From the NCBI RefSeq assembly GCF_048263515.1, contig NZ_JBLXEC010000003.1, forward strand, positions 124,001-188,000: a stretch of DNA of 64,000 nucleotides. The letters are read 5' to 3'. Positions 48,289-57,231 of the stretch are shown here, one piece after another. Each line of letters begins with the position of its first letter. Positions within the stretch are counted from its first letter, which is position 1. This stretch comes from Marinovum sp048263515. Its GTDB lineage: Bacteria > Pseudomonadota > Alphaproteobacteria > Rhodobacterales > Rhodobacteraceae. The notes under the pieces were generated by a model that was given only the letters and a program-made list of their open reading frames with translations, had not been told where the DNA came from and did not search any database. The position numbers and the translations under genes are program-made.

Positions 48289-48390
48289 GTAGACTTCTCC
48301 CGAATATCGACGCTTGTTTCGTCAGCTTTCTAGCGACACTTTAGGATGATAAACAGTCTGTGAATTCAATAAAATCAACGGCTCGCAAAC
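48289..48390. promoter_or_regulatory. Divergent AT-rich promoter region of the polysaccharide cluster
   Basis: The 102 bases between the export lipoprotein and the SDR gene are much more AT-rich than their surroundings, especially from about 48345 to 48380. I see no clear -35/-10 pair and no operator. Confidence 0.4.
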
Positions 48391-49236
48391 GTGTCAGGCA
48401 TCCAGCAGAAGAAAAAAGTGCTCGTTCTCGGGGCAACCGGGCGTGTCGCGCGCCTGCTGCGCCGGCAGGTCGAGGCCAAGCCATTGGAAAACACGGAGTT
48501 TTTCTGGGTTTCGAGACGCATGGTGCCCGGGGTCGACCAAGTTTACCAGTCCGGTGGCGATGTTGACTATTTACCACAGTGCAATGCGGTTCTTGCGCTC
48601 TGGGGCGCTGTATCTGGGGGCGAGGCGGCGCTGAATGGCAATATCTCGCTGGCCTTCGAGGCGCAGCGGATTGCCCTGGCCTGCGGCGCCGACCGGGTGC
48701 TGCATGCCTCGTCCTCGGCGGTCTATTCGCCCTCGCTTCTGCCGGTCGATGAGGCAGCGGAATGTGCGCCGCGCAATGCCTACGGTGCCGCCAAGCTGCG
48801 GATGGAACAGGCCCTTCGCGGGGCCGAGCCCAAGGCCGTCTGCCTGAGGATCGGCAATGTTGCGGGCGCCGACGGGCTGCTTTCCACGATTGCCAACAAG
48901 CCGGCGGTGACGCTGGATCGCTTTCCCGACGGCCGCGGCCCGGTGCGCAGTTACCTGCAACTGGCGACCATGGCGCAGGTGGTCGATGCGCTGGTTTGGC
49001 TGCCGGTGGGGGATCTGCCTGATATCCTCAATGTCGGCGGGCGCGCGCCGGTGTCGATGGAGGAATTGGTCCGCGCCACTGGCTGCGACCTGATCTGGAA
49101 ACCGGCGCCAAGGGGCGCGTTGCCGGTGATGGCGCTGGATGTCGCGCGGCTGACCTCGCTGGTCGAGCTTGACCCGCCCAGCACCGATGCCACAGAGATC
49201 GTCGACGAATGGCGCAGGATCGGCAGAAGACAATGA
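48391..49236 (+). CDS. NAD-dependent SDR (epimerase/dehydratase-type) for sugar nucleotides
   Basis: A 281-residue extended SDR starting at GTG 48391. The cofactor loop GATGRVAR starts at residue 14, and Y-x3-K is Tyr131/Lys135 with Ser107-109 before it. It is shorter than most sugar-nucleotide epimerases (about 310-340), and the glycine motif is GATGRVA rather than GGTGFIG. The product is unknown; context suggests a polysaccharide precursor. Its stop overlaps the next ATG. Confidence 0.83.
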   Translation: MSGIQQKKKVLVLGATGRVARLLRRQVEAKPLENTEFFWVSRRMVPGVDQVYQSGGDVDYLPQCNAVLALWGAVSGGEAALNGNISLAFEAQRIALACGADRVLHASSSAVYSPSLLPVDEAAECAPRNAYGAAKLRMEQALRGAEPKAVCLRIGNVAGADGLLSTIANKPAVTLDRFPDGRGPVRSYLQLATMAQVVDALVWLPVGDLPDILNVGGRAPVSMEELVRATGCDLIWKPAPRGALPVMALDVARLTSLVELDPPSTDATEIVDEWRRIGRRQ

Positions 49237-49865
49237 CCCCGCAGAAACGACTTCTCGACATCCTCAGCGCGGTGTTCCTGCTGGTGGTGCTCAGCCCGCT
49301 GATCCTGGGTGTGGCGATTGCCATCCTGCTGCAGGACGGTCGGCCGGTGCTCTATGTCTCTGAACGGATGAAAACCCCGACCGAGCCCTTCCGGCTGCTG
49401 AAGTTCCGCACGATGACCAATTCCGACGCGGATTCCGGCGTTTCCGGCGGTGACAAGAGCCAGCGGATCACCCCGATCGGCCGCTTCCTGCGGGCCAAGC
49501 GGCTGGACGAGCTGCCGCAGCTCTTCAACGTGCTCAAGGGTGATCTGAGCTTTGTCGGCCCGCGTCCGCCATTGCGGATGTATGTCGAACGCTTCCCCGA
49601 GCTCTATTCAGAGGTGCTGAAATGTCGCCCCGGGATTACCGGCCTCGCCACGCTGGTCTATCACGGCCACGAAGAGAACATCCTCGGCGCCTGTGGCACG
49701 CGGGAAGAGACCGACGCAGCATATTCCCGCCGATGCGTGCCGCAGAAGGCGCGGCTCGACATGATCTATGCCCGGCGCCAGAGCGTCTGTTTCGACCTGC
49801 GGTTGATGTTCGCAACGGTGTTTCGCCGAATCAGCATTCACCGGGGCAGGGCGCGCGGCAGCTGA
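49233..49865 (+). CDS. Initiating sugar transferase (phosphoglycosyl transferase, PglC-type small form)
   Basis: A 210-residue protein from the ATG at 49233. One N-terminal hydrophobic segment (about 10-33) is followed by KFRTM, the catalytic DE pair (Asp92-Glu93 in LDELPQLFNVLKGDLSFVGPRP) and CRPGITG. It transfers a phosphosugar to undecaprenyl phosphate to begin glycan synthesis. It lacks the extra transmembrane helices of WbaP, so it is the minimal PglC class. Confidence 0.92.
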   Translation: MTPQKRLLDILSAVFLLVVLSPLILGVAIAILLQDGRPVLYVSERMKTPTEPFRLLKFRTMTNSDADSGVSGGDKSQRITPIGRFLRAKRLDELPQLFNVLKGDLSFVGPRPPLRMYVERFPELYSEVLKCRPGITGLATLVYHGHEENILGACGTREETDAAYSRRCVPQKARLDMIYARRQSVCFDLRLMFATVFRRISIHRGRARGS

Positions 49866-49950
49866 TCCTTCGATTGGCGGGAATCCGCCGTTGGAGCCGC
49901 AGAAATATGCAGATGCCCCCAAAGACTAGCCGGATCGTCATCAAGGTTAT

Positions 49951-49964
49951 ATCCTGTGCAGGAT
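49951..49964. promoter_or_regulatory. Palindrome before the dehydratase gene
   Basis: ATCCTG at 49951-49956, TG, CAGGAT at 49959-49964: a perfect 6-bp dyad lying 76 bases before the ATG at 50040, within a 174-base AT-richer gap. It may be an operator. Otherwise the gap shows only the ribosome site AGGGGGA. Confidence 0.35.
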
Positions 49965-50039
49965 TTTATGCTAACCCGGACGGTGCAAGACCTGCTGGTA
50001 ACAAATTACGAAGACTGAATATTTCTAGGGGGACATTTG

Positions 50040-51926
50040 ATGCTGCGCGGTGTTTTGGTTCGAATGAGCCGGGGCCAGAAAGGCGCCGTGATTGCCTCCA
50101 TTGATCTTTCCCTGATCGTTTTCTCTTTTCTCGGCGCCAACTCTCTTCTGACCGGACAGGTGCCTACTTTGGCCGTGCTGCGAGCCAGCTTGCCCTACCT
50201 CTCGGTGATGTTGCCAGCCGGCTTGGCGGTTATTCTCTACCTCGGATTGCACCGCAAAAAGCTGATCACCTACGAGCTGAAGGGCGTGATGCAGTCGGCT
50301 TTGGTAGCTGTGGTGGTAGGTCTCGCCGGTCTGGCCACCAGCATTGCTGTAGGTACATATATCTCTGTCCAGCTCTTCGTGATCGCGTCGATGATCCTTC
50401 TGATCGCCTCGGCGAGTGTCAGGCTGCTGCTACGCGAGCTTGTTGTGCGGATTTACCTTCGGGGCAAATCGCGCAAACGTGTGCTGATCTACGGCGCCGG
50501 GCGTACCGGCCAACAGCTGGCTTCGGCGCTGATCACCGATATCGAATTGCAGCTGCATGGCTTTATCGACGACAACACGGCAACCCATGGAATGACCGTC
50601 TCCGGCTTCCGGGTCTACTCGCCGAACCGCATCGAACCGCTGGTCGAGAAGTTGCGGATCGACCGAATCATCCTTGCCATGCCAGGCGCCAGCGAGGCCG
50701 ACAAGGCGCGGATTGCCCGCCGTTTGAGCCATCTGGCCTGCGAAGTGCACATCATGCCGTCCTTTGCGCAGATGCTGATGGACCACGGCAAACGCACCGA
50801 AACCAAGCCGCTGGATTTCTCCAAGCTGCTTGGTCGCAACCACCTCGAGGCGGAATTGCCGGGGGTTAGCGAGACCTATGAAGGCAAATGTGTGCTGGTC
50901 ACCGGGGCAGGGGGGTCGATCGGGTCCGAGCTGAGCCGGCAGATCGCGATGTGCCAGCCGTCCAAGCTGATCCTGATGGATCACTCCGAGCTGCTGCTTT
51001 ACAAGATCCAGCGCAAGCTGAATGCCTTTCAGAAGGACGTCGAGATCGTGCCGATCCTCGGCTCGATCTGCGAGCCGGGTCTCGTCAACCGGATGTTTGA
51101 TGAGCATGACATCGAGGTCGTTCTGCACGCCGCGGCCTACAAGCATCTGCCGCTGCTCGAGCTGAACACCATCGAAGGCCTGCGAAACAACGTGCTGGGC
51201 ACCAAGGTGGTGGCCGACGCCGCACGGCGGCACGGGGCCGAGCGCTTCATCCTGATTTCCAGCGACAAGGCGGTGCGACCCAAGAGCATGCTGGGCGTGT
51301 CCAAGCGGCTGGCCGAGATGCTGGTGCAGGATCTGGCGACCCGCTCGACCGGGACGATGTATTCCATGGTGCGCTTCGGCAATGTGCTGGGCTCATCCGG
51401 CTCGGTCATTCCGCTGTTCGAGGACCAGATCGCCAATGGCGGTCCGGTGACGGTGACCCATACCGACGTGACCCGCTATTTCATGACGGTGAGCGAGGCG
51501 GTGCGGCTGGTGCTGCTGGCCGGTTCTTTTGCGCGCGGCGGCGATGTCTTTGTGCTCGACATGGGCAAGCCGATCTCGATCTGGCAAGTGGCGCGGAAGA
51601 TGATCGAAAACGCCGGTTACCGGGTGCGAGATGCCGCCAATCCCGACGGCGATATCGAGATCCTGTTCACCGGGCTGCGCCCTGGTGAAAAGCTTTGCGA
51701 GGAACTGCTGATCGGCACCGACATGCTGACCACGCCGCATCCCAAGATCCTGCGGGCACAGGAAACCCACCTGTCAGAGCTGGAAATGGCCAATGTGCTG
51801 CAAGAGGTGCGCCGCGCGGTCGATACCCATGACGTCGAAGCCGCCGGCCTGATTGCCGAACGTTGGGTCGAAAGCGACCGCAATGTCGCGACGGCTGAAG
51901 CCGGCGAAAGCCTTGGCGCCGGCTAA
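50040..51926 (+). CDS. Membrane UDP-sugar 4,6-dehydratase/epimerase, CapD/PglF/FlmA family
   Basis: A 628-residue protein. Four N-terminal membrane helices (about 17-135) are followed by a CoA-binding-like Rossmann domain (IYGAGRTGQQLA near 150) and the catalytic SDR domain with VTGAGGSIGSELSR near 285. Its active site reads SSDKAVRPKSMLGVSK near 406. The Tyr of ordinary SDRs, which is Met in PglF-type enzymes, aligns with Leu here. It should make a 4-keto-6-deoxy sugar nucleotide or epimerise one. The start is the ATG, with AGGGGGA upstream. Confidence 0.88.
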   Translation: MLRGVLVRMSRGQKGAVIASIDLSLIVFSFLGANSLLTGQVPTLAVLRASLPYLSVMLPAGLAVILYLGLHRKKLITYELKGVMQSALVAVVVGLAGLATSIAVGTYISVQLFVIASMILLIASASVRLLLRELVVRIYLRGKSRKRVLIYGAGRTGQQLASALITDIELQLHGFIDDNTATHGMTVSGFRVYSPNRIEPLVEKLRIDRIILAMPGASEADKARIARRLSHLACEVHIMPSFAQMLMDHGKRTETKPLDFSKLLGRNHLEAELPGVSETYEGKCVLVTGAGGSIGSELSRQIAMCQPSKLILMDHSELLLYKIQRKLNAFQKDVEIVPILGSICEPGLVNRMFDEHDIEVVLHAAAYKHLPLLELNTIEGLRNNVLGTKVVADAARRHGAERFILISSDKAVRPKSMLGVSKRLAEMLVQDLATRSTGTMYSMVRFGNVLGSSGSVIPLFEDQIANGGPVTVTHTDVTRYFMTVSEAVRLVLLAGSFARGGDVFVLDMGKPISIWQVARKMIENAGYRVRDAANPDGDIEILFTGLRPGEKLCEELLIGTDMLTTPHPKILRAQETHLSELEMANVLQEVRRAVDTHDVEAAGLIAERWVESDRNVATAEAGESLGAG

Positions 51927-51950
51927 GGCCCGCAGCGTTATCCTGTCAAA

Positions 51951-52652
51951 TCAGAAGCGCAGCTGCCGCAGCGTGACCGTTCCGTTCCCGTTTCCGAGCC
52001 ATTGCTCCGATCCTGCGACGCGGCCGCGGCCGTCGACGTGGTACTTGTTCTTGAACCGGAACCAAGTGCCATTTTCTTGGCAGGTCTCGAGCAGGGTCGT
52101 GGTGCCCTTGATGACCGATGAGGGCCCTTCGACCTGAACTTCGCAGGTGAATCGATAGCGTACGGTGATGTCTTCGCCATTGAGGAAGCGCAGCTCGCGC
52201 TGGGTCGTGCCGGAGCGGCGGTTGGCCACCAGGTGGGGCAGGGACCCGAGATCCGCCGACATCAGATCACCGCCCAGCCCGCGTGTGCCACGGACAAGAC
52301 CGTTCTGAGTGGAAACCGTCTGGCGGCTGGCGGTGGCAAAGGTCTCGACCGGGCCGTTTTCGCCGATCTTGGCAATCAGCGCATTGGAGCCGATCTGAGG
52401 CAGTTCGATCAGCATCAACGGCTGGGTGGCCAGGGCTGCCGCCTGGCTTGCCTGTTCGGGGGTGATGCGGCTCGGCGCCTGCGCGGTCTTGCCGGACAGC
52501 CGATTTGTCAGCGAGTTGCGGATGATATCGCCGCGGTCCGAGCCTACACGCTCGCCGCCGGAACAGGCGGCCAGCACCGAGGCACAGGCCAGCGCCACCA
52601 ACGGGCCGGCACTAAAGCGGCGGATCTGCTTTTGCTCGTAGGTCACGCTCAT
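51951..52652 (-). CDS. yjbF: YjbF family outer membrane lipoprotein
   Basis: A 233-residue protein with a signal peptide after an unusually polar 13-residue N-terminus, and lipobox LAAC (Cys30). The C-terminal 100 residues (RELRFLNGEDITVRYRFTCE, GTWFRFKNKYHVDGRGRV) match the YjbF/GfcB group. In E. coli it is coded with YjbEGH in an exopolysaccharide operon. It overlaps yjbH by four bases. Confidence 0.87.
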   Translation of the reverse strand: MSVTYEQKQIRRFSAGPLVALACASVLAACSGGERVGSDRGDIIRNSLTNRLSGKTAQAPSRITPEQASQAAALATQPLMLIELPQIGSNALIAKIGENGPVETFATASRQTVSTQNGLVRGTRGLGGDLMSADLGSLPHLVANRRSGTTQRELRFLNGEDITVRYRFTCEVQVEGPSSVIKGTTTLLETCQENGTWFRFKNKYHVDGRGRVAGSEQWLGNGNGTVTLRQLRF

Positions 52653-54769
52653 CTCCAGAACTTGCCCCAGCTCTTGGCCATTTCGGGCTCGTGGTAGTCG
52701 CGCACCTGCTCATACAGCCGGTCCTCGACGTTAAGGCGGGCGCCGCCGTCGCGGGTGAGCGACTGGATGTTGAAGGTGCTGCGCTGGGTCGAGGGACGGC
52801 CAGAGGCCGCGCCCAGCGGGATGGTGACGCGGATGCCCTTGTCGAACGAGCCTTCGCCGAAGTCCTCGAACTTGACGTTGGTCACGGTGGCATAGGCGCC
52901 GACGCGCCAGCCGTTGACGAATTCACGGTCGACGGTGACCGTCGCGCCGTAATCGCCGGCAAGGTAGCGGCCGACATCGAGCTGTCCGTGGAAGCCGTTG
53001 CCGAAATCGTAATAGGCCGAAACATGACCATTGAGGTCGGGAATGGTGCCGGTCCGGGTCTCTGACGAACGGATACCGAACATCTGGTCGAAATCACGCG
53101 GCTTGACGTAGTTGAGTTCAGCGCCCAGCGCCAGGCGGCTGTCGACCGGTTTCCACAGCAGCTCACCAGAGACACCGGCATACATCTCTTCGAGGTAGCC
53201 GGTGGTGACGCGGCTGTAGACATTCGGCGCAACGCGTCCGTAATGCGCCAGTGTCAGGCGTTCAATCGCCGGGTCGCCTTCGCGCGAGTAGCGGGATTTT
53301 TCGGTCCGTACCAGCGGCAGGGCGTCGTCATCCTGGCGGTTGCTGTCTGCCAGGTTGCCGACCAGCCGCTTGATGACCGAACCCGAGAGCACGAGGCTGG
53401 CAGTCGGGCGATAGGTGGCCTTGGCGCGAATGCCGAGGTCGGCCCGCACCGGGCTTTCGGGGTCGAAGGCCGAAAGCTGGGTGTAAGGCGCGATTGCCCA
53501 GCCGAAGCTGGGAAATTGATCGTCAAAGGCCGAAGGCGCCCGGCCGAACCCGTCGGCAATGGCGGTGCGCGCCAGGATCTCGGCATTGTCGCGGTGTTCC
53601 AGCGCCTCGAGGTCCGAGCGTTGCAGCCTCACCGAAGACAGAGCTATGCCGTTGAGCACCGGCACGATCTCGAAGGTCTCGATCGAGGCGGGCAGCACGC
53701 GGGTCATGGCGCGGGCGGTCCGGCCGACGGCCTGGGCCACCTCGCCATAACGCGGGTTGCGCATCCGCACCATGGCCCGGCGCGGTTCAAGCCTCATGCC
53801 TTCGAGCACCAGCCCGTCATTGGTCATCGCGGTGTTGAGCGAGGTGCGATAGCTGCCGGTGTCGGTGTTGACCCAGCCCAGATCGCGGGCCGCCCCGGGT
53901 GCCCGGGGCGCAACCGGCACCGGTGCACTTTCGCCACCGCCGGGTACGGCAGCAGTCTTGGGATTGGTGTGAAAGCTGACCTGCGCCCCGACAGTATTGC
54001 CGTAGAGGTGATAGAGCGACAGCTGTCCGCCGCTGCGCAGGCGGTAGTCGACCCCGAAGTTCCAGGGCGAGCCATCGTCGTGTTTGCCGAGGCGGCGCTC
54101 GGTCGCATAGGTGTCCGAGGAATATTCAGCGGTAAAGGCCAGTCGTTCAGTCGGCGCATAGCGCACCCCGCCAAAGGCCGCCGCATCGCCGCGGAACCAG
54201 CGGTCCACGGTCGGCAGGCCGCCTTCGCCCAGAAGCTCTTCCGGTCGGTCGCCGGTCTGGAACAGCGGATTGCGAGAGCCAAGCCGACCCCAGCCGATGC
54301 CACCGGTAACCTGGAGGCCGGTGTAGACCTCCTTGGTGGCGACGATGTATTCGCCGCCATAAAGCCCGGTGCCGATGAAATCCTGCAGGCCGACCGTGAC
54401 GCCGGGCATCAGGTCGCCTTCGCGCACCAGCTGGTAACGCAGGTCGAAGCTGCGGTCGTAGAAGACGCCATTGACCGAGCCGGCAGCGCTGAAATCAGAG
54501 ATCCGCGAATAGCGGAACGAACCGGTCAACCGCGGCGCGATCTGGAAGCTAAGCGTGGCGCGAGCTTGCGTGCCACCGCCGCCCAAAGTGGTAGACAGCG
54601 TCGCATCGGGCGCCATTTCCGCCGTCGGCATGTCGATCAGGCCGGGCATACCGTAGAGATTATAGGATGGAATGCTTTCGGCAGTGGCGCTTGGTGCGCT
54701 CAGCACTGTCAGCCCCGCCAGCATCGCGGCGACGCTTCCCAGCAGGGTAGCTTTCAACGAATTTGGCAT
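52649..54769 (-). CDS. yjbH: YjbH-type outer membrane beta-barrel polysaccharide protein
   Basis: A 706-residue protein from the ATG at 54769, with a signal peptide of about 30 residues. The N-terminal region has SIPSYNLYGMPGLIDMPTAE, the typical start of the YjbH family, and long beta-rich segments follow. It is probably an outer membrane pore or assembly factor for exopolysaccharide. A Pro/Ala-rich stretch near residue 295 (APVPVAPRAPGAA) separates two parts. It is followed by yjbF. Confidence 0.88.
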   Translation of the reverse strand: MPNSLKATLLGSVAAMLAGLTVLSAPSATAESIPSYNLYGMPGLIDMPTAEMAPDATLSTTLGGGGTQARATLSFQIAPRLTGSFRYSRISDFSAAGSVNGVFYDRSFDLRYQLVREGDLMPGVTVGLQDFIGTGLYGGEYIVATKEVYTGLQVTGGIGWGRLGSRNPLFQTGDRPEELLGEGGLPTVDRWFRGDAAAFGGVRYAPTERLAFTAEYSSDTYATERRLGKHDDGSPWNFGVDYRLRSGGQLSLYHLYGNTVGAQVSFHTNPKTAAVPGGGESAPVPVAPRAPGAARDLGWVNTDTGSYRTSLNTAMTNDGLVLEGMRLEPRRAMVRMRNPRYGEVAQAVGRTARAMTRVLPASIETFEIVPVLNGIALSSVRLQRSDLEALEHRDNAEILARTAIADGFGRAPSAFDDQFPSFGWAIAPYTQLSAFDPESPVRADLGIRAKATYRPTASLVLSGSVIKRLVGNLADSNRQDDDALPLVRTEKSRYSREGDPAIERLTLAHYGRVAPNVYSRVTTGYLEEMYAGVSGELLWKPVDSRLALGAELNYVKPRDFDQMFGIRSSETRTGTIPDLNGHVSAYYDFGNGFHGQLDVGRYLAGDYGATVTVDREFVNGWRVGAYATVTNVKFEDFGEGSFDKGIRVTIPLGAASGRPSTQRSTFNIQSLTRDGGARLNVEDRLYEQVRDYHEPEMAKSWGKFWR

Positions 54770-54910
54770 GAAATCGCCCCGTCCCAATAGTCTTGGCCCA
54801 GTGATAGGTGGCAAAACCCTCCAAGTCCATGACAGCGAAGGCGATTGCTGGCAGTTGTGACATATTAACGATTGCCTCCGGGGCCTGCGAAACTCGGCGA
54901 ATTGTAGATG

Positions 54911-54925
54911 TTAAGCCAGCGGTAA
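54911..54925. promoter_or_regulatory. CtrA-box-like site before motB
   Basis: TTAA at 54911-54914, seven bases, GTAA at 54922-54925: seven of eight matches to TTAA-N7-TTAA. It is 49 bases upstream of the motB ATG, in the 204-base region divergent from yjbH. CtrA controls flagellar genes in many Rhodobacterales. Confidence 0.45.
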
Positions 54926-54973
54926 CAGCTTCCCTGCTATCCCAGTCCTTGGGTGAATAAGGGTGGTGAGACC

Positions 54974-55825
54974 ATGAGTGCTGACGGAAACGTCGCGCCG
55001 GTCATCATCAAACGGAAAAAGGTTGTTGCAGGCGACGGGCACCATGGCGGTGCCTGGAAAGTCGCCTACGCGGACTTCGTGACCGCAATGATGGCATTTT
55101 TCCTGCTGATGTGGCTGTTGAACGCGACAACTGAGAAACAACGCAAGGGGCTGGCGGATTACTTTGCGCCGACCATTCCGATCAACCGGGTGTCGGGCGG
55201 CGGCAGCGGCGCCTTTGGCGGCGACAGCGTGTTTTCCGAGGAAACCCTGCCGCAGAACGGCACCGGCGCCTCGAGCAAGCATCCGACGAACGGTGACAAG
55301 GCGCGTGGCGCCACCGGCACCTATGCCTCTGGCGAGGATGGCGCGGGCAAGGCCTTCGAGGAACAGGTCAACACCATCAAGGAGGCGCTTTACGGACGCG
55401 GCGGCGAAAGCATGGTGGCCGAAAACGCGCTGAAACACGTGGTGATGAAGACCACCGACGAAGGCCTTGTGCTCGAACTGTTCGAACTGGCCGACAGCCG
55501 GCTGTTCGACGATTTGGGTCAGCCGACCGAAATCCTCGCGGTGCTGGCCGATGCCCTGGCCGAGGCGGCGCGCACGGTCGACAATCCGCTGGCGATCGAA
55601 GGCCATGTGCCGACCAGCCCGATCGTGGTGCGCAAGAATGTCGCCTGGGACCGCTCGGTCCAGCGGGCGCAGGTGTTTCGCAACATGCTCGAGCTCGAGG
55701 GCCTGCCGCCCGGCGATGTGGCGCGGGTGACCGGCCATGCCGACCGCGAACTGGCCGATGACAACCCGCTGGCTCTGCGCAACAGCCGGCTCGAGGTGAT
55801 CTTTCTCAGAACTCAAAGCCCGTAG
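54974..55825 (+). CDS. motB: Flagellar motor protein MotB
   Basis: A 283-residue protein from the ATG at 54974 (GGTGAG upstream). The single membrane helix has the essential Asp34 in YADFVTAMMAFFLLMWLL, which carries protons or sodium. A Gly-rich linker is followed by a C-terminal OmpA-like peptidoglycan-binding domain (about 140-283, with GHADRELADDNPLALRNSRLE). motA is not beside it in this window. Confidence 0.94.
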   Translation: MSADGNVAPVIIKRKKVVAGDGHHGGAWKVAYADFVTAMMAFFLLMWLLNATTEKQRKGLADYFAPTIPINRVSGGGSGAFGGDSVFSEETLPQNGTGASSKHPTNGDKARGATGTYASGEDGAGKAFEEQVNTIKEALYGRGGESMVAENALKHVVMKTTDEGLVLELFELADSRLFDDLGQPTEILAVLADALAEAARTVDNPLAIEGHVPTSPIVVRKNVAWDRSVQRAQVFRNMLELEGLPPGDVARVTGHADRELADDNPLALRNSRLEVIFLRTQSP

Positions 55826-55836
55826 GATTTTAGCTG

Positions 55837-55851
55837 TTAGCGCGCTGTTAA
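55837..55851. promoter_or_regulatory. CtrA-box-like site before flgE
   Basis: TTAG at 55837-55840, seven bases, TTAA at 55848-55851: seven of eight matches to TTAA-N7-TTAA. It is about 54 bases before the flgE ATG, in the 79-base gap after motB. Confidence 0.45.
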
Positions 55852-55904
55852 GGCCGCGGCGTCTATCTGTTGCATCAACTCCGATGCAGCAGAAAGGCGT
55901 GTCC

Positions 55905-57203
55905 ATGACGATCTCTTCCTCCCTCAATGCCGGTGTGGCGGGGCTGACCGCGAATGCCACGCGGTTGGCCGGCATCTCCGACAATATCGCGAATTCCTCG
56001 ACCTACGGCTACAAGCGGGTCGAGACCGAGTTCCATTCGCTGGTGCTGACGCAAAGCTCGCGCTCCTATACGGCGGGCGGCGTGCGAACCAGCACGCAGC
56101 GGCTGATCGATCAAAGCGGGTCGCTGATCACCACCTCCAATCCGACCGATCTGGCGGTGCGCGGCCGCGGCATGCTGCCGGTGGCCACCGGTGGCGACGT
56201 GCGCACAAACGGCTCCGATGCCGAGATGCTGCTGACCTCGACCGGGTCGTTCCGGCTGGACGAGGATGGCTATCTCAGCACGCCTTCTGGCCTCGTCATC
56301 ATGGGCTGGCCGGCCAATATCGACGGCACCATCCCTTCGTTCTCGCGCGATACCTCTGACGGATTGGAGCCGATCCAGTTCTCGCAGAACCTGACCGGCG
56401 ATCCGACCACCGCGGTTGACATGAGCCTCAATCTGCCGGCCACCGCCACCAGCACCGGTGCCACCGGCGATCCCTACAACCTCTCGGTCGAATATTACGA
56501 CAACCTCGGCACTTCGCAGAGCATCACCATGACGTTCACGCCAACGGTGCCGGCGACCGGCGCTTCGAACGAATGGACCGTGGTGATGACCGATTCCGCC
56601 CAGGCCGGCGCGGTGGTCGGCGAATATACCATCACCTTCGACGACAGCCGCGACACCGGCGGCACCATCGCCTCGGTGGTGGATGTCTCCGGCGGCGCCT
56701 ATGACCCGGTCACCGGCGTCATCCCGGTGACGGTGGCCGGCGGTCCGATCGACATCAATATCGGCGCGGTCGGCGACACACGCGGGCTGTCGCAACTGTC
56801 CGACAGTTTCGCGCCGATCTCGATCACCAAGGACGGCTCGCCGGTGGGCAACATGACCTCGGTCGAGGTCGACGAGAACGGCTATGTGCACGCGCTCTTC
56901 GACAGCGGCGTGACCCAGCGGCTCTATCAGATCCCGTTGGTCGACATGCCCAACCCCAACGGTCTGCAGGCGCTCGACCAGCAGACCTATCGCGTCTCGC
57001 CCGACAGCGGTTCGTTCTTCCTGTGGGACTCCGGTGAAGGCCCGACCGGCGACATCAAGTCCTTCTCTCGCGAGGAATCCACCACCGACGTGGCGACCGA
57101 GCTGACCTCGATGATCCAGACCCAGCGGGCCTATTCGTCGAATGCCAAGGTCATCCAGACGGTGGACGAGATGCTGCAGGAAACCACCAACATCAAACGC
57201 TAG
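55905..57203 (+). CDS. flgE: Flagellar hook protein FlgE
   Basis: A 432-residue hook protein from the ATG at 55905 (an ATG seven codons earlier is possible, but AAAGG lies eight bases before this one). The N-terminal rod-type region (SSSLNAGVAGLTANATRLAGISDNIANSSTYGYKR) and the C-terminal ELTSMIQTQRAYSSNAKVIQTVDEMLQ are typical of FlgE/FlgF/FlgG; length and the central inserted domain favour FlgE. Confidence 0.9.
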   Translation: MTISSSLNAGVAGLTANATRLAGISDNIANSSTYGYKRVETEFHSLVLTQSSRSYTAGGVRTSTQRLIDQSGSLITTSNPTDLAVRGRGMLPVATGGDVRTNGSDAEMLLTSTGSFRLDEDGYLSTPSGLVIMGWPANIDGTIPSFSRDTSDGLEPIQFSQNLTGDPTTAVDMSLNLPATATSTGATGDPYNLSVEYYDNLGTSQSITMTFTPTVPATGASNEWTVVMTDSAQAGAVVGEYTITFDDSRDTGGTIASVVDVSGGAYDPVTGVIPVTVAGGPIDINIGAVGDTRGLSQLSDSFAPISITKDGSPVGNMTSVEVDENGYVHALFDSGVTQRLYQIPLVDMPNPNGLQALDQQTYRVSPDSGSFFLWDSGEGPTGDIKSFSREESTTDVATELTSMIQTQRAYSSNAKVIQTVDEMLQETTNIKR

Positions 57204-57231
57204 GGCGCAGCGCGCCGGACCGAGGTGACCC

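Noticed and set aside
53243..54790. 515-codon plus-strand frame
   Set aside because: Antisense shadow of yjbH; no motifs.
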